DNA of 6,657 bases, taken from the NCBI GenBank assembly GCA_944376975.1, contig CALWEE010000086.1, forward strand, positions 1 to 6,657, in the 5' to 3' direction. This document shows positions 1-5,727 of this stretch, in pieces (the stretch's first letter is position 1; each line of letters starts with the position of its first letter). The position numbers and the translations under genes were made by a program. Origin of the DNA: an uncultured Lachnospiraceae bacterium. Lineage in GTDB: Bacteria > Bacillota > Clostridia > Lachnospirales > Lachnospiraceae. The notes beneath the pieces are model-generated. The model saw only the letters and a list, made by a program, of their open reading frames with translations, was not told where the DNA came from and did not search any database.

Positions 1-1
1 G

Positions 2-124
2 GCGGTCATGGAGGAAGCGGCGCATTATCTGGCGGCTCCCGAAGAGGAAGGCCCGACGGAAACCCTTCTTCCTACAGGCAACGTATTGATCCATCGAAGA
101 AAACTGGACCGGGTGTCGGCGTGA
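2..124 (+). CDS. C-terminal 40 residues of an upstream protein, probably the CpaF/TadA pilus assembly ATPase (5' partial)
   Basis: An open frame enters from the left edge and ends at TGA 122-124. The visible tail is acidic in the middle (EEEGPTE) and ends with a short basic stretch (LLPTGNVLIHRRKLDRVSA). No ATPase motif lies in the visible part, so the family cannot be read directly. Two hints favour CpaF/TadA, the hexameric secretion ATPase that powers Tad pilus assembly from the cytoplasm: it normally sits just before tadB, and its clostridial members, as I recall them, often end in a TGN/TGE...KL.-like segment. The stop codon overlaps the start of the next gene (GTGATG at 121-126), so the two are probably translationally coupled. 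Any other cytoplasmic Tad protein would also fit. Confidence 0.5.
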   Translation, partial: AVMEEAAHYLAAPEEEGPTETLLPTGNVLIHRRKLDRVSA

Positions 125-870
125 TGAAAAAAACGCGGGACTCTTTCAGGAACCATTTCGGCAGCGCTTTCCTGGCCGATCTTGCTTTGTGGACGCTTCT
201 GTGCGGCGGGATAAGCTGGCTGTTTTATCAATCCTGGATCGCTTTTTTCATTGGCCTACCGGCATTTCCCTTTTTCCTGAAATATCGGCGGAAGGAAAAG
301 GAAAGGCAGGAAAAAGCGCGGATGAAACGTCAGTTTATCGATGGCATGACGGCGCTTTACAGTTCCCTTTCAGCAGGCAATCCGCTGGAAGTCAGTTTCC
401 GGAACGCCCGGAAAGATCTGGAGATATACGATCAGGGACATGAGATCGTCCGCCGGGAATTTACCTTTATATGCGCTCAGCTGGATAAGAATATCCCGCT
501 GGAAAACAGTCTGACGGAGATGGCCGGCCGCTGCCAGGATGAAGATATCCGGCAGTTGGCGGAGATCCTTATCCTGGCCAAGCGCAGCGGAGGCGCCATA
601 AGCCGCATGGTACGGGAAAGCATGGAGCGGATCCAGAGAAGAATGGAGACCAGCTATGAGATCGAAGCCATGTTGGGAGCGAAGAAAAGCGAATTTCACA
701 TCATGTGCCTGATACCGGCAGGGATCATCGTGTATATGAAGCTGTTTTCGGCGGAATTCATGGCCGTGCTTTACCATAACGCGGGTGGCGTCGTATTCAT
801 GACGGTCTGCCTGGCCATCTACATGGCCGGTATTTTCTGGGGAAGGAAACTTTTGGATATCCGGGTCTGA
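121..870 (+). CDS. tadB: TadB-like platform protein, type II secretion system F family
   Basis: The 249-residue protein fits the TadB/GspF-type inner-membrane platform that couples the assembly ATPase to pilin insertion. Two hydrophobic segments lie near residues 17-34 and 36-53, followed by a highly charged stretch (54-71). A cytoplasmic helical domain typical of T2SSF spans about 72-190; it includes LYSSLSAGNPLEVSF at 79-93 and an AEILILAKRSGGAI turn at 147-160, where T2SSF proteins usually have an [AE]xxxGG motif. Two further membrane segments lie near 194-209 and 222-240. Full-length TadB proteins are usually around 300 residues, so this is a compact one. No in-frame start exists upstream. 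GTG 121 (4-base overlap with the previous stop) and ATG 124 (1-base overlap) are both possible starts and differ by one residue. No clear ribosome site precedes either, so coupling to the upstream gene is likely. Confidence 0.85.
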   Translation: MMKKTRDSFRNHFGSAFLADLALWTLLCGGISWLFYQSWIAFFIGLPAFPFFLKYRRKEKERQEKARMKRQFIDGMTALYSSLSAGNPLEVSFRNARKDLEIYDQGHEIVRREFTFICAQLDKNIPLENSLTEMAGRCQDEDIRQLAEILILAKRSGGAISRMVRESMERIQRRMETSYEIEAMLGAKKSEFHIMCLIPAGIIVYMKLFSAEFMAVLYHNAGGVVFMTVCLAIYMAGIFWGRKLLDIRV

Positions 871-892
871 ACCGGAGGCGGACAGCGTTGGG

Positions 893-901
893 AGGAGGTG
901 A
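893..901 (+). promoter_or_regulatory. Perfect ribosome binding site for the GTG start at 908
   Basis: AGGAGGTGA is an exact 9-base complement of the 16S rRNA 3' end. It sits 6 bases before GTG 908 and decides that start. It lies within the 37-base gap after the tadB-like gene, which otherwise holds no hairpin or other visible signal. Confidence 0.85.
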
Positions 902-907
902 AAAACT

Positions 908-2248
908 GTGAAGAGAGAAAAGATCGAGGCATGGTTTTGGCAGCGGGTGATCCGGAAGAAGATTGCCGCGGTCATGGGAAAGCTGTACCCGGAAGACCGG
1001 ACGGACAGACATGTGAAGGCATTTTACCGGCATAAGATGAAATGGTGCCTGAAAGGTTTCGCCGCGTTGGCGGCTGTGTCTGCCCTGCTGATCGTTTCGG
1101 AATGGGTCCGTCTGAACGCCGATCAGACAAAACTGATCCGAGCGTCTCCGGGAGGCGGCGATAAAGTGTATCACCTGACGGTCAGCGATGGGGCGTATCT
1201 GAAAGATCAGGCCATCCAGATCCGTCTGCCGGCCAGGCAGATGAATGAAAGCGAACGGGAAGAAATGTTCGCGCGATGCAAGGCCTGGCTGGATCAGGTA
1301 TGGCTGGGGGACAACCGTTCTGCCGATCAGGTCTGTTCCGATCTGTATTTTCCGACGGAAGCGGCGGAATATGACATGAAGATCGGGTGGCAGCCGGAAG
1401 ATACCCGGTGGATAAGCGTGGACGGGTCTTTAACGGAGGCGGCTTATGAAAACGCGCCGATTTCGACCCGTGTAACGTTGACGCTCCAATGTCAGGGTGA
1501 GACCCGAAATTATACGGAAGACGTAACGGTGCGAAAACCGGTGCTTCTGCCGGCCCAGGCCGGCATGAAAGAAATAGAAGATGCCGTGAGCGCCCGTCTG
1601 GAAACAACGGCAGAAGAGGAAACGGTGCTTTTGCCCGCGTCCGTTGCCGGGCGGGAGCTGACGTGGAAAACGATACCGGAGCACACCGGTGAAAAATTTC
1701 TGATATTCGGGTGCCTGTGCCTGACCGCCTTGTTTTTTTATAAAGACGAGCAGGTCATAAAGGCATATGAACGCCGTTCCCAGGAACTGCAAAGGGCTTA
1801 TCCGGAGATCGTCTACAGGCTCGTACTGCTTATAGGAGCCGGTCTGACGATCCGGCGGGCATGGGAACGGATCGTGGAAAAAGAGCAGGAAGAAAAAGGA
1901 AGGTACGGCGGTTATGGCGAAGGATACAAAGAGATGGAGAAGACGCTCCAGGAGATGAACAGAGGGATCACGGAGAGGCAGGCTTACGTCAATTTCGGGA
2001 AACGCTGCGCTTTGCCCGCGTATATGCGTCTGTCGGCGCTGCTGGTGCAGCAGCTGCAAAAAGGGACAAAAGGCGCGGCCGGCCTTATGCTCAATGAAGC
2101 GGAGGAAGCGGAAGTGATGCGGCGGGAAAACGCCCGGAAGCTGGGCGAGGAAGCCGGCGTGCGGATGCTGTTCCCCATGATCCTTTTAATGGGTATCATT
2201 TTTGCCATACTTATCTATCCTGCCGTTGTATCTTTCAGGATAGGTTAA
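908..2248 (+). CDS. tadC: TadC-like platform protein with a large extracytoplasmic Ig-like insert
   Basis: This 446-residue protein pairs with the preceding TadB-like protein as the second half of the Tad inner-membrane platform. Residues 1-46 are basic and cytoplasmic, and helix 1 is at about 47-67. Residues 68-262 form a non-membrane region, then helix 2 at about 263-279. A T2SSF-like helical domain follows at about 285-415, with YPEIVYRLVLLIGAGLTIRRAW at 298-319 and LPAYMRLSALLVQQLQKG at 369-386. The final helix is at about 417-440. Charge distribution puts region 68-262 outside the membrane. Within it, residues 115-208 read like a degenerate bacterial Ig-like repeat: an SADQV...L.FPT opening, a W...D..WISVDGSL turn at 161-175, then alternating strands ending in VTVRKP at 206-211. 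Ordinary TadC proteins are near 300 residues, so the insert accounts for the excess. GTG is the start because it has a perfect ribosome site. The TadC call is firm; the Ig reading is inference. Confidence 0.8.
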   Translation: MKREKIEAWFWQRVIRKKIAAVMGKLYPEDRTDRHVKAFYRHKMKWCLKGFAALAAVSALLIVSEWVRLNADQTKLIRASPGGGDKVYHLTVSDGAYLKDQAIQIRLPARQMNESEREEMFARCKAWLDQVWLGDNRSADQVCSDLYFPTEAAEYDMKIGWQPEDTRWISVDGSLTEAAYENAPISTRVTLTLQCQGETRNYTEDVTVRKPVLLPAQAGMKEIEDAVSARLETTAEEETVLLPASVAGRELTWKTIPEHTGEKFLIFGCLCLTALFFYKDEQVIKAYERRSQELQRAYPEIVYRLVLLIGAGLTIRRAWERIVEKEQEEKGRYGGYGEGYKEMEKTLQEMNRGITERQAYVNFGKRCALPAYMRLSALLVQQLQKGTKGAAGLMLNEAEEAEVMRRENARKLGEEAGVRMLFPMILLMGIIFAILIYPAVVSFRIG

Positions 2249-2261
2249 AAGAGAACCGCGT

Positions 2262-2270
2262 GGAGGGAGG
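2262..2270 (+). promoter_or_regulatory. Strong ribosome binding site for the Flp-like pilin
   Basis: GGAGGGAGG sits 6 bases before ATG 2277 and offers two overlapping GGAGG-type cores. Its strength fits a major pilin, which is needed in far larger amounts than the platform or processing proteins. Confidence 0.75.
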
Positions 2271-2276
2271 AAGTAT

Positions 2277-2444
2277 ATGGAAACGATCCGGCAGTTTATA
2301 GCCGACGAAGACGCCGTCGGCGTTGTAGAGATCATTTTGATCCTTGTGGTCCTGATCGGACTGGTCATCATTTTCAAATCTCAGCTTACAACTCTTGTCA
2401 ATAATATCTTCAATAAGATCACAAGTCAGAGTTCCACCATATGA
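2277..2444 (+). CDS. flp: Flp1-type IVb pilin
   Basis: A 55-residue protein too short for many gene callers. It begins METIRQFIADEDAVGVVEII and has a single strongly hydrophobic helix at about 16-33 followed by a polar tail (IFKSQLTTLVNNIFNKITSQ). This is the layout of Flp1-like pilins: a short charged leader, a Glu at the edge of the helix, and a small C-terminal part. Processed by the prepilin peptidase and polymerised through the helix, it would form the pilus fibre. Glu18 is the conserved Glu; if it is +5 of the mature pilin, cleavage falls after Ala13 rather than the usual Gly. Gly15 is nearby but would put Glu at +3. The mature protein would be about 42 residues. The TGA overlaps the next ATG by 4 bases (ATGA, 2441-2444). 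It lies directly after tadC-like and before the DUF5702-like gene. Confidence 0.85.
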   Translation: METIRQFIADEDAVGVVEIILILVVLIGLVIIFKSQLTTLVNNIFNKITSQSSTI

Positions 2445-3931
2445 AACAAAAAGAAAAGGGACAGATAACCGTTTTCGCGGCGTTGGTCTTTATGCTTGTT
2501 TCCGGCCTTATCCTCACCTGTTTAAAGTCCGCGCAAGTATACGCCTGTATGACGTGCGCGAAACAGGCGGCGTTGGTCAGCGCGGAAAATCTCCTGTCCC
2601 AGTATCATCCGATCCTGAAAAAATATTACGGGATCATGGCGTTGGACGGCGGCTTCGGCAGCGACCGGTTTCGGCTGGAGACGCTGAGGACCGCGGGAGA
2701 AGCGTATTTTGAAGCGTATATGAAAGACAGCGGGTTTTCGGGAAAAGATCTGGAAACCCAGGCTGATCCGCCGGATGTGATCATGCTGGATGAAGATGAC
2801 TGGTCCTTCTTTCTTCGAGAGATCTATCTGGGATGGAAAGATAAACTGAAGGAAGAAAGCTTTGACAGCGTGCTGAATCTGTGGTCATACGTGAAGCAGA
2901 CCGTTTCGGGAGACATGGACGAGGAAGAGATGAAAGCGCAGGATGCCTATGATCAGCGACAGGAGAGCGGAGCGGGCGACGAACAGACGCCAGAAGGACC
3001 TGAGCCGACGGATCCCAGGGACGGGCTGGCCGATCTTCTCGGGGGCGGGCTGTTAAACGCCGCCTTGCCTGACGGGTATATCGTTTCGGAAAAGACGGCC
3101 GATCTTTCCGATGTGTCCTATCCGGTGGAAAAAGAAAGGTTGTGGGACGGCCTGCTTGATTTTAAAGACGCTGGAAAGGTACAGGATCTGTTTGACAACC
3201 TGTCCGGATATATGGATCTTTCGTCCGTGATCCAAAAAGGCGCGCGGTTCGCGGCCTTGTACAGTTACATACCGGAAGCTTTTTCCAATGGGGGTATGGG
3301 ATGGGAAGGCGTGGCCCACGATCGGGCGCTGGATTATGAGATGGAATATCTGCTCAACGGAAGCGGCAGTGACCGGGAAAATCTGGAGGCGGCAGTCAAA
3401 AAAACGGTGTGGCTGCGGATGTTCTTAAACATGGCCTACCTGCTCACCCATCCGTCGGAAGACGCGAAGGTCCGTGAAACGGCCGCGCTGATCGCCGGTT
3501 TTTTGCTGATCCCGGAATTTCAGGAGGTGATCTGCCTGCTTTTAAAACTGGCCTGGGCCTATGCGGAAAGCCTGGCCGATTGTCGATGCCTGCTCCGGGG
3601 AGAGAAGGTCAGCTTGATAAAAAAAGAGGGAGAATGGAAGGTGAGCTGGGAATCCATGCTCGGGCTGTCAGCGGAAACGTTGAATGGATCTTCAGAGGGC
3701 GATACAGGAAGCGGCCTGGACTATACGGGCTATCTGACCCTTTTCCTCATGCTGACGCCGCGGGAAACGCTTATGCGGCGGATGACCCATCTGATGGAAG
3801 AAAATATCCGTCTCACGGAAGGCAACGCGTCATTTCGCATGTCGAACTGTGTATATGGGATCCGGAATTCATTTTCCTATAACGCGGGCGGCCTGTCGCG
3901 GCAGGATACGGCCGTGTCCATGACCTATTGA
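2441..3931 (+). CDS. DUF5702-like, single-helix surface protein of the Tad cluster
   Basis: A 496-residue protein that I recognise as DUF5702-like, a family of unknown function seen beside Tad genes in Clostridia. A short basic start (KQKEKG) leads into one helix at about 8-29 (GQITVFAALVFMLVSGLILT). The rest should be extracytoplasmic. Visible parts are a region with YYGIMALDGGFG at 62-73, an acidic low-complexity linker at about 155-195 (DMDEEEMKAQD and PEGPEPTDP), a conserved-looking LDYEMEYLLNGSGSDRENL block at 297-315, hydrophobic helices at about 325-336 and 347-378 ending LLKLAWAYAESLADC, and a GEKVSLIKKEG segment at 387-397. The start GQITVF resembles the G-x-x-T-V-E processing site of TadE-like pseudopilins, with Phe where Glu belongs. 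The function may be like TadG or TadF, a large minor pilin or a tip component, but this is inference. The start overlaps the pilin stop by 4 bases and has no ribosome site. Confidence 0.75.
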   Translation: MKQKEKGQITVFAALVFMLVSGLILTCLKSAQVYACMTCAKQAALVSAENLLSQYHPILKKYYGIMALDGGFGSDRFRLETLRTAGEAYFEAYMKDSGFSGKDLETQADPPDVIMLDEDDWSFFLREIYLGWKDKLKEESFDSVLNLWSYVKQTVSGDMDEEEMKAQDAYDQRQESGAGDEQTPEGPEPTDPRDGLADLLGGGLLNAALPDGYIVSEKTADLSDVSYPVEKERLWDGLLDFKDAGKVQDLFDNLSGYMDLSSVIQKGARFAALYSYIPEAFSNGGMGWEGVAHDRALDYEMEYLLNGSGSDRENLEAAVKKTVWLRMFLNMAYLLTHPSEDAKVRETAALIAGFLLIPEFQEVICLLLKLAWAYAESLADCRCLLRGEKVSLIKKEGEWKVSWESMLGLSAETLNGSSEGDTGSGLDYTGYLTLFLMLTPRETLMRRMTHLMEENIRLTEGNASFRMSNCVYGIRNSFSYNAGGLSRQDTAVSMTY

Positions 3932-3939
3932 CAGAGGAA

Positions 3940-3948
3940 AGGGGGTGA
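3940..3948 (+). promoter_or_regulatory. Ribosome binding site deciding the start at 3956
   Basis: AGGGGGTGA matches the ideal AGGAGGTGA at 8 of 9 bases and sits 7 bases before ATG 3956. The only other in-frame ATG, at 4127, has no such site. This therefore argues that the unusual 57-residue N-terminal extension of the next protein is really translated. Confidence 0.7.
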
Positions 3949-3955
3949 TAGGGGA

Positions 3956-4834
3956 ATGCCTTTTTTCAGTCAACCGATCCGATCATACATTTATTCTGTT
4001 ATCATTTCAAATAAAAAAACTCCGAAAAAGATCATAAACAGGCGATACCTTGACTATAAAAGAAAAAGTATATCAAAGGATGGAAAAACCAGCGGAAAAA
4101 AGGCATTCCATCACAACAAAGCGTCAATGACGGTGGAAGCGGCGTTGGTCATCCCCCTGGTGCTGTATGCCTGGATGCTGCTCATATCCCTGATCGGCAT
4201 GACCGGATACAAGATACAGGTCCAGGACAGGATGACCGGAGCCGGGCGCAGGCTGGCGGCGATGGCGTGCGATCATGAGGACCGGGTCCGGAGCGGATGG
4301 CTTGTAAGCCTGTATGCCGCCGTGTCCGATATAGGGGTCCCCGCGGCCGGGGTCGATGGCGGGTTTGATTTCGCCGCGTCCCGCGTCCTTCAAGGGGATC
4401 CGTGGCTGCGCCTGTGTGTCCGCTACAGGCTTCAGCCGATCTATCCGGTATTCGGCGTGACGCGGGTGTCGGTGGTCCAACGGGCGGATATACGGGCATG
4501 GCTGGGCTACGACAGCTCGGAAGCCGCCTCTTTCTCACAGGATGAGGGGAGCGAGACGGTTTATGTGACAGAAAACGGCAGGGTATACCATACGGACAGG
4601 CTGTGCACCCATATCGAACTCAGCGTCCGGAGGGTGCCGGAGTCCGAAGCGAAAGAATATCCGCCCTGCGAGCGATGCAAAGACATGGGCGGGCTTACGT
4701 ATTATGTGGCGGAAAACGGCATCTGTTATCATAAAAGCCTGTCGTGCGGCGGGTTGAAACGGACAGTCCGGATGGAGAAAAAGTCGGACGCCCAGTCAGA
4801 GGGGCTGACCGCGTGCGAGCGATGCGGACAATGA
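3956..4834 (+). CDS. TadE-like pseudopilin with N-terminal extension and two C-terminal Cys/His modules
   Basis: This 292-residue protein has the TadE signature SMTVEAALVIPL at 57-68, leading into a helix at about 59-80. TadE-like proteins are minor pseudopilins trimmed by the prepilin peptidase; Glu61 as +5 would put cleavage after Ala56. Two parts are unusual. First, residues 1-56 are long and basic (11 Lys, 4 Arg), encoded by AT-rich DNA, whereas TadE-like proteins normally start within about 20 residues of the helix. Second, after the ordinary TadE-like part (about 81-185) come two tandem modules. Module 1 (201-241) has H212, C217, C238 and C241. Module 2 (248-290) has H259, C264, C287 and C290. 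Each reads as YV..ENG..YH....C...C..C. The His-Cys spacing and the closing C-x-x-C are the same in both, which suggests a metal site. With the N-terminus cytoplasmic, both modules lie outside. A second TadE-like gene follows at 5257. Confidence 0.75.
   Translation: MPFFSQPIRSYIYSVIISNKKTPKKIINRRYLDYKRKSISKDGKTSGKKAFHHNKASMTVEAALVIPLVLYAWMLLISLIGMTGYKIQVQDRMTGAGRRLAAMACDHEDRVRSGWLVSLYAAVSDIGVPAAGVDGGFDFAASRVLQGDPWLRLCVRYRLQPIYPVFGVTRVSVVQRADIRAWLGYDSSEAASFSQDEGSETVYVTENGRVYHTDRLCTHIELSVRRVPESEAKEYPPCERCKDMGGLTYYVAENGICYHKSLSCGGLKRTVRMEKKSDAQSEGLTACERCGQ
3961..4120 (+). other. AT-rich trough inside a GC-rich cluster
   Basis: By direct count 50 of these 160 bases are G or C (31%), far below the surrounding genes. 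It encodes most of the basic N-terminal extension of the TadE-like protein. A TTGACT at 4050 and TATATC or TATCAA around 4069-4076 look loosely promoter-like, but their spacing (13 or 15 bases) is too short for a standard sigma-70 promoter. It may be an old intergenic segment now read as protein, or a region where low structure near the start is favoured. Confidence 0.5.
4556..4678 (+). repeat. Cys/His module, copy 1 (protein residues 201-241)
   Basis: First of two tandem modules in the TadE-like protein, with ligands H212, C217, C238 and C241. The DNA also shows duplication: bases 4562-4580 match 4703-4721 at 17 of 19 positions, and 4667-4678 is identical to 4814-4825. Related YVT..G..YH...C modules occur, as I recall, in assorted secreted bacterial proteins. 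Confidence 0.7.
4697..4825 (+). repeat. Cys/His module, copy 2 (protein residues 248-290)
   Basis: Second copy, with H259, C264, C287 and C290. The internal spacing between the second and third ligand is 22 residues, against 20 in copy 1. It ends two residues before the stop, so it forms the extreme C-terminus. Only six residues separate the copies. Confidence 0.7.
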
Positions 4835-4840
4835 GGGGGA

Positions 4841-5260
4841 ATGAAGGTGAACCATATATTAAGTCTTATATTGATCGGATATCCGGTCGTTTCGGATATC
4901 AAATACAAAGAAATACCGCTGTGGCCCGCGCAGGGGGCCGTTTGTCTGGGAGTGATATACCATCTGGCCAGCGGCCAGATCTTACATATAACATGGTGGG
5001 CGGGAGCGGCGCTGGGGTGCGTCGCCGCGATATGGAGCAAGGTGACCGGCGGCGGGATCGGCATGGGCGACTGCGTGATCATCGGAAGCCTCGGATTCCT
5101 GGAAGGGGCGTGGTTTTGCGTGAAAGCGTTATCCGTAAGCTTTCTTATCCTTCTGATCTATATCGGGATCGGTATGTATCGGAAAAAGATCCACAGGAGA
5201 TCGACGGTGGCCTATCTGCCGTTTTTGGCGGCCAGCTACGCGGCCGCATGGCTCATATGA
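4841..5260 (+). CDS. Prepilin peptidase, A24 (TadV/CpaA) type
   Basis: A 139-residue integral membrane aspartic peptidase that would cleave the leader from the Flp pilin and the TadE-like proteins at the cytoplasmic face. The two catalytic aspartates are D19, in the segment VVSDIKYKEIP, and D77, in the family motif GIGMGD at 72-77. Hydrophobic segments near 5-18, 32-48, 52-67, 79-90, 95-112 and 123-138 match the usual topology. It consists of the peptidase domain only, with no N-methyltransferase domain, as is typical of Tad systems. The start is ambiguous: AGGGGG at 4834-4839 is only 1 base from ATG 4841 but 7 bases from an in-frame GTG at 4847, so the shorter 137-residue form may be the real one. 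The previous stop is at 4832-4834, and the next gene overlaps by 4 bases (ATGA at 5257-5260). Confidence 0.88.
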   Translation: MKVNHILSLILIGYPVVSDIKYKEIPLWPAQGAVCLGVIYHLASGQILHITWWAGAALGCVAAIWSKVTGGGIGMGDCVIIGSLGFLEGAWFCVKALSVSFLILLIYIGIGMYRKKIHRRSTVAYLPFLAASYAAAWLI

Positions 5261-5727
5261 AAACGTATAAAGGAAGCTTTACCGTGGAAGCGACATTCAT
5301 CGTTTCCTGGTTCTGCCTGCTGATCGGCAGCGTGATCATGTTGACCTTTTATATCCACGATCATGTCGTTTTGGGCGCCGTGGCGGATGAGACGGCTGTC
5401 TGCGCCGCGCTGAGCCTGGGGCGGTATTATCTGGCGGATACCCAGGAGACCGATATCGCCGCCTTGCTGGATGGCCGGGAAGTGCCTCTGACACGGGTGT
5501 ATGAACGGGCCTTTCAAAGGATGGAGCGGGAATTGCTGTGCGTAACGGTGGAGACGTTTTCCATCCAGGAAGACGCCTGGACAGATAAGGTGAGTGTTTA
5601 CGCGGCAGGAACGTGGCGTATAGCCGGTGTGCCCATAAGGTTTGCCGTTACCTCCGAAGCGCCTGTGATCAGCAGCGAGTCTTTTTCGCGAAGCTTGGAA
5701 GGAGAGGAAGGATCAGGTGGAGAATAA
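5257..5727 (+). CDS. TadE-like pseudopilin, short form
   Basis: A 156-residue protein beginning MKTYKGSFTVEATFIVSWF. It shows the textbook pseudopilin site: Gly6 followed by Ser-Phe-Thr-Val-Glu11, with Glu at +5, then a helix at about 12-33. The rest (34-156) is extracytoplasmic and ends in an acidic, glycine-rich tail (LEGEEGSGGE). Unlike the TadE-like protein encoded at 3956 it has no long leader and no Cys/His modules. It is the probable partner of that protein in a minor pilin complex at the base or tip of the fibre. The frame stays open far upstream of 5257, through the peptidase gene, but that part is a shadow: the GSFTVE site close to the ATG and the ATGA overlap with the peptidase stop fix the start. 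There is no ribosome site, so translation is probably coupled to the peptidase. Confidence 0.82.
   Translation: MKTYKGSFTVEATFIVSWFCLLIGSVIMLTFYIHDHVVLGAVADETAVCAALSLGRYYLADTQETDIAALLDGREVPLTRVYERAFQRMERELLCVTVETFSIQEDAWTDKVSVYAAGTWRIAGVPIRFAVTSEAPVISSESFSRSLEGEEGSGGE
5705..5712 (+). promoter_or_regulatory. Ribosome binding site for the GTG start at 5717
   Basis: AGGAAGGA lies 4 bases before GTG 5717, inside the end of the preceding gene. It supports a GTG start that overlaps the upstream gene by 11 bases. The next in-frame ATG, 10 codons further in, has no comparable site. Confidence 0.6.

Noticed and set aside
370..975. Long antisense frames opposite the tadB-like gene, and similar ones opposite 1182-2059 and 4124-5082
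   Set aside because: They sit entirely opposite well-supported genes, lack ribosome sites and recognisable domains, and are expected by chance in moderately GC-rich coding DNA.
2395..2712. 105-residue frame overlapping the pilin and the DUF5702-like gene
   Set aside because: It covers the real pilin end and the DUF5702-like start in a different frame, and its translation shows no features.
4050..4076. TTGACT followed by TATATC or TATCAA, promoter-like
   Set aside because: Spacers of 13 or 15 bases are too short for a standard promoter, and the ATG at 4127 downstream has no ribosome site.
4080..4130. 16-codon frame starting MEKPAEK and ending in an ATGA overlap with ATG 4127
   Set aside because: A suggestive leader-peptide arrangement, but no usable ribosome site precedes it and the frame of the main gene is open through the same stretch with a strong site at 3940-3948.
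4744..5256. Open frame running upstream of the short TadE-like gene through the peptidase gene
   Set aside because: It overlaps two well-supported genes in other frames, its translation is Arg/Gly-rich without domains, and the GSFTVE site fixes the real start at 5257.
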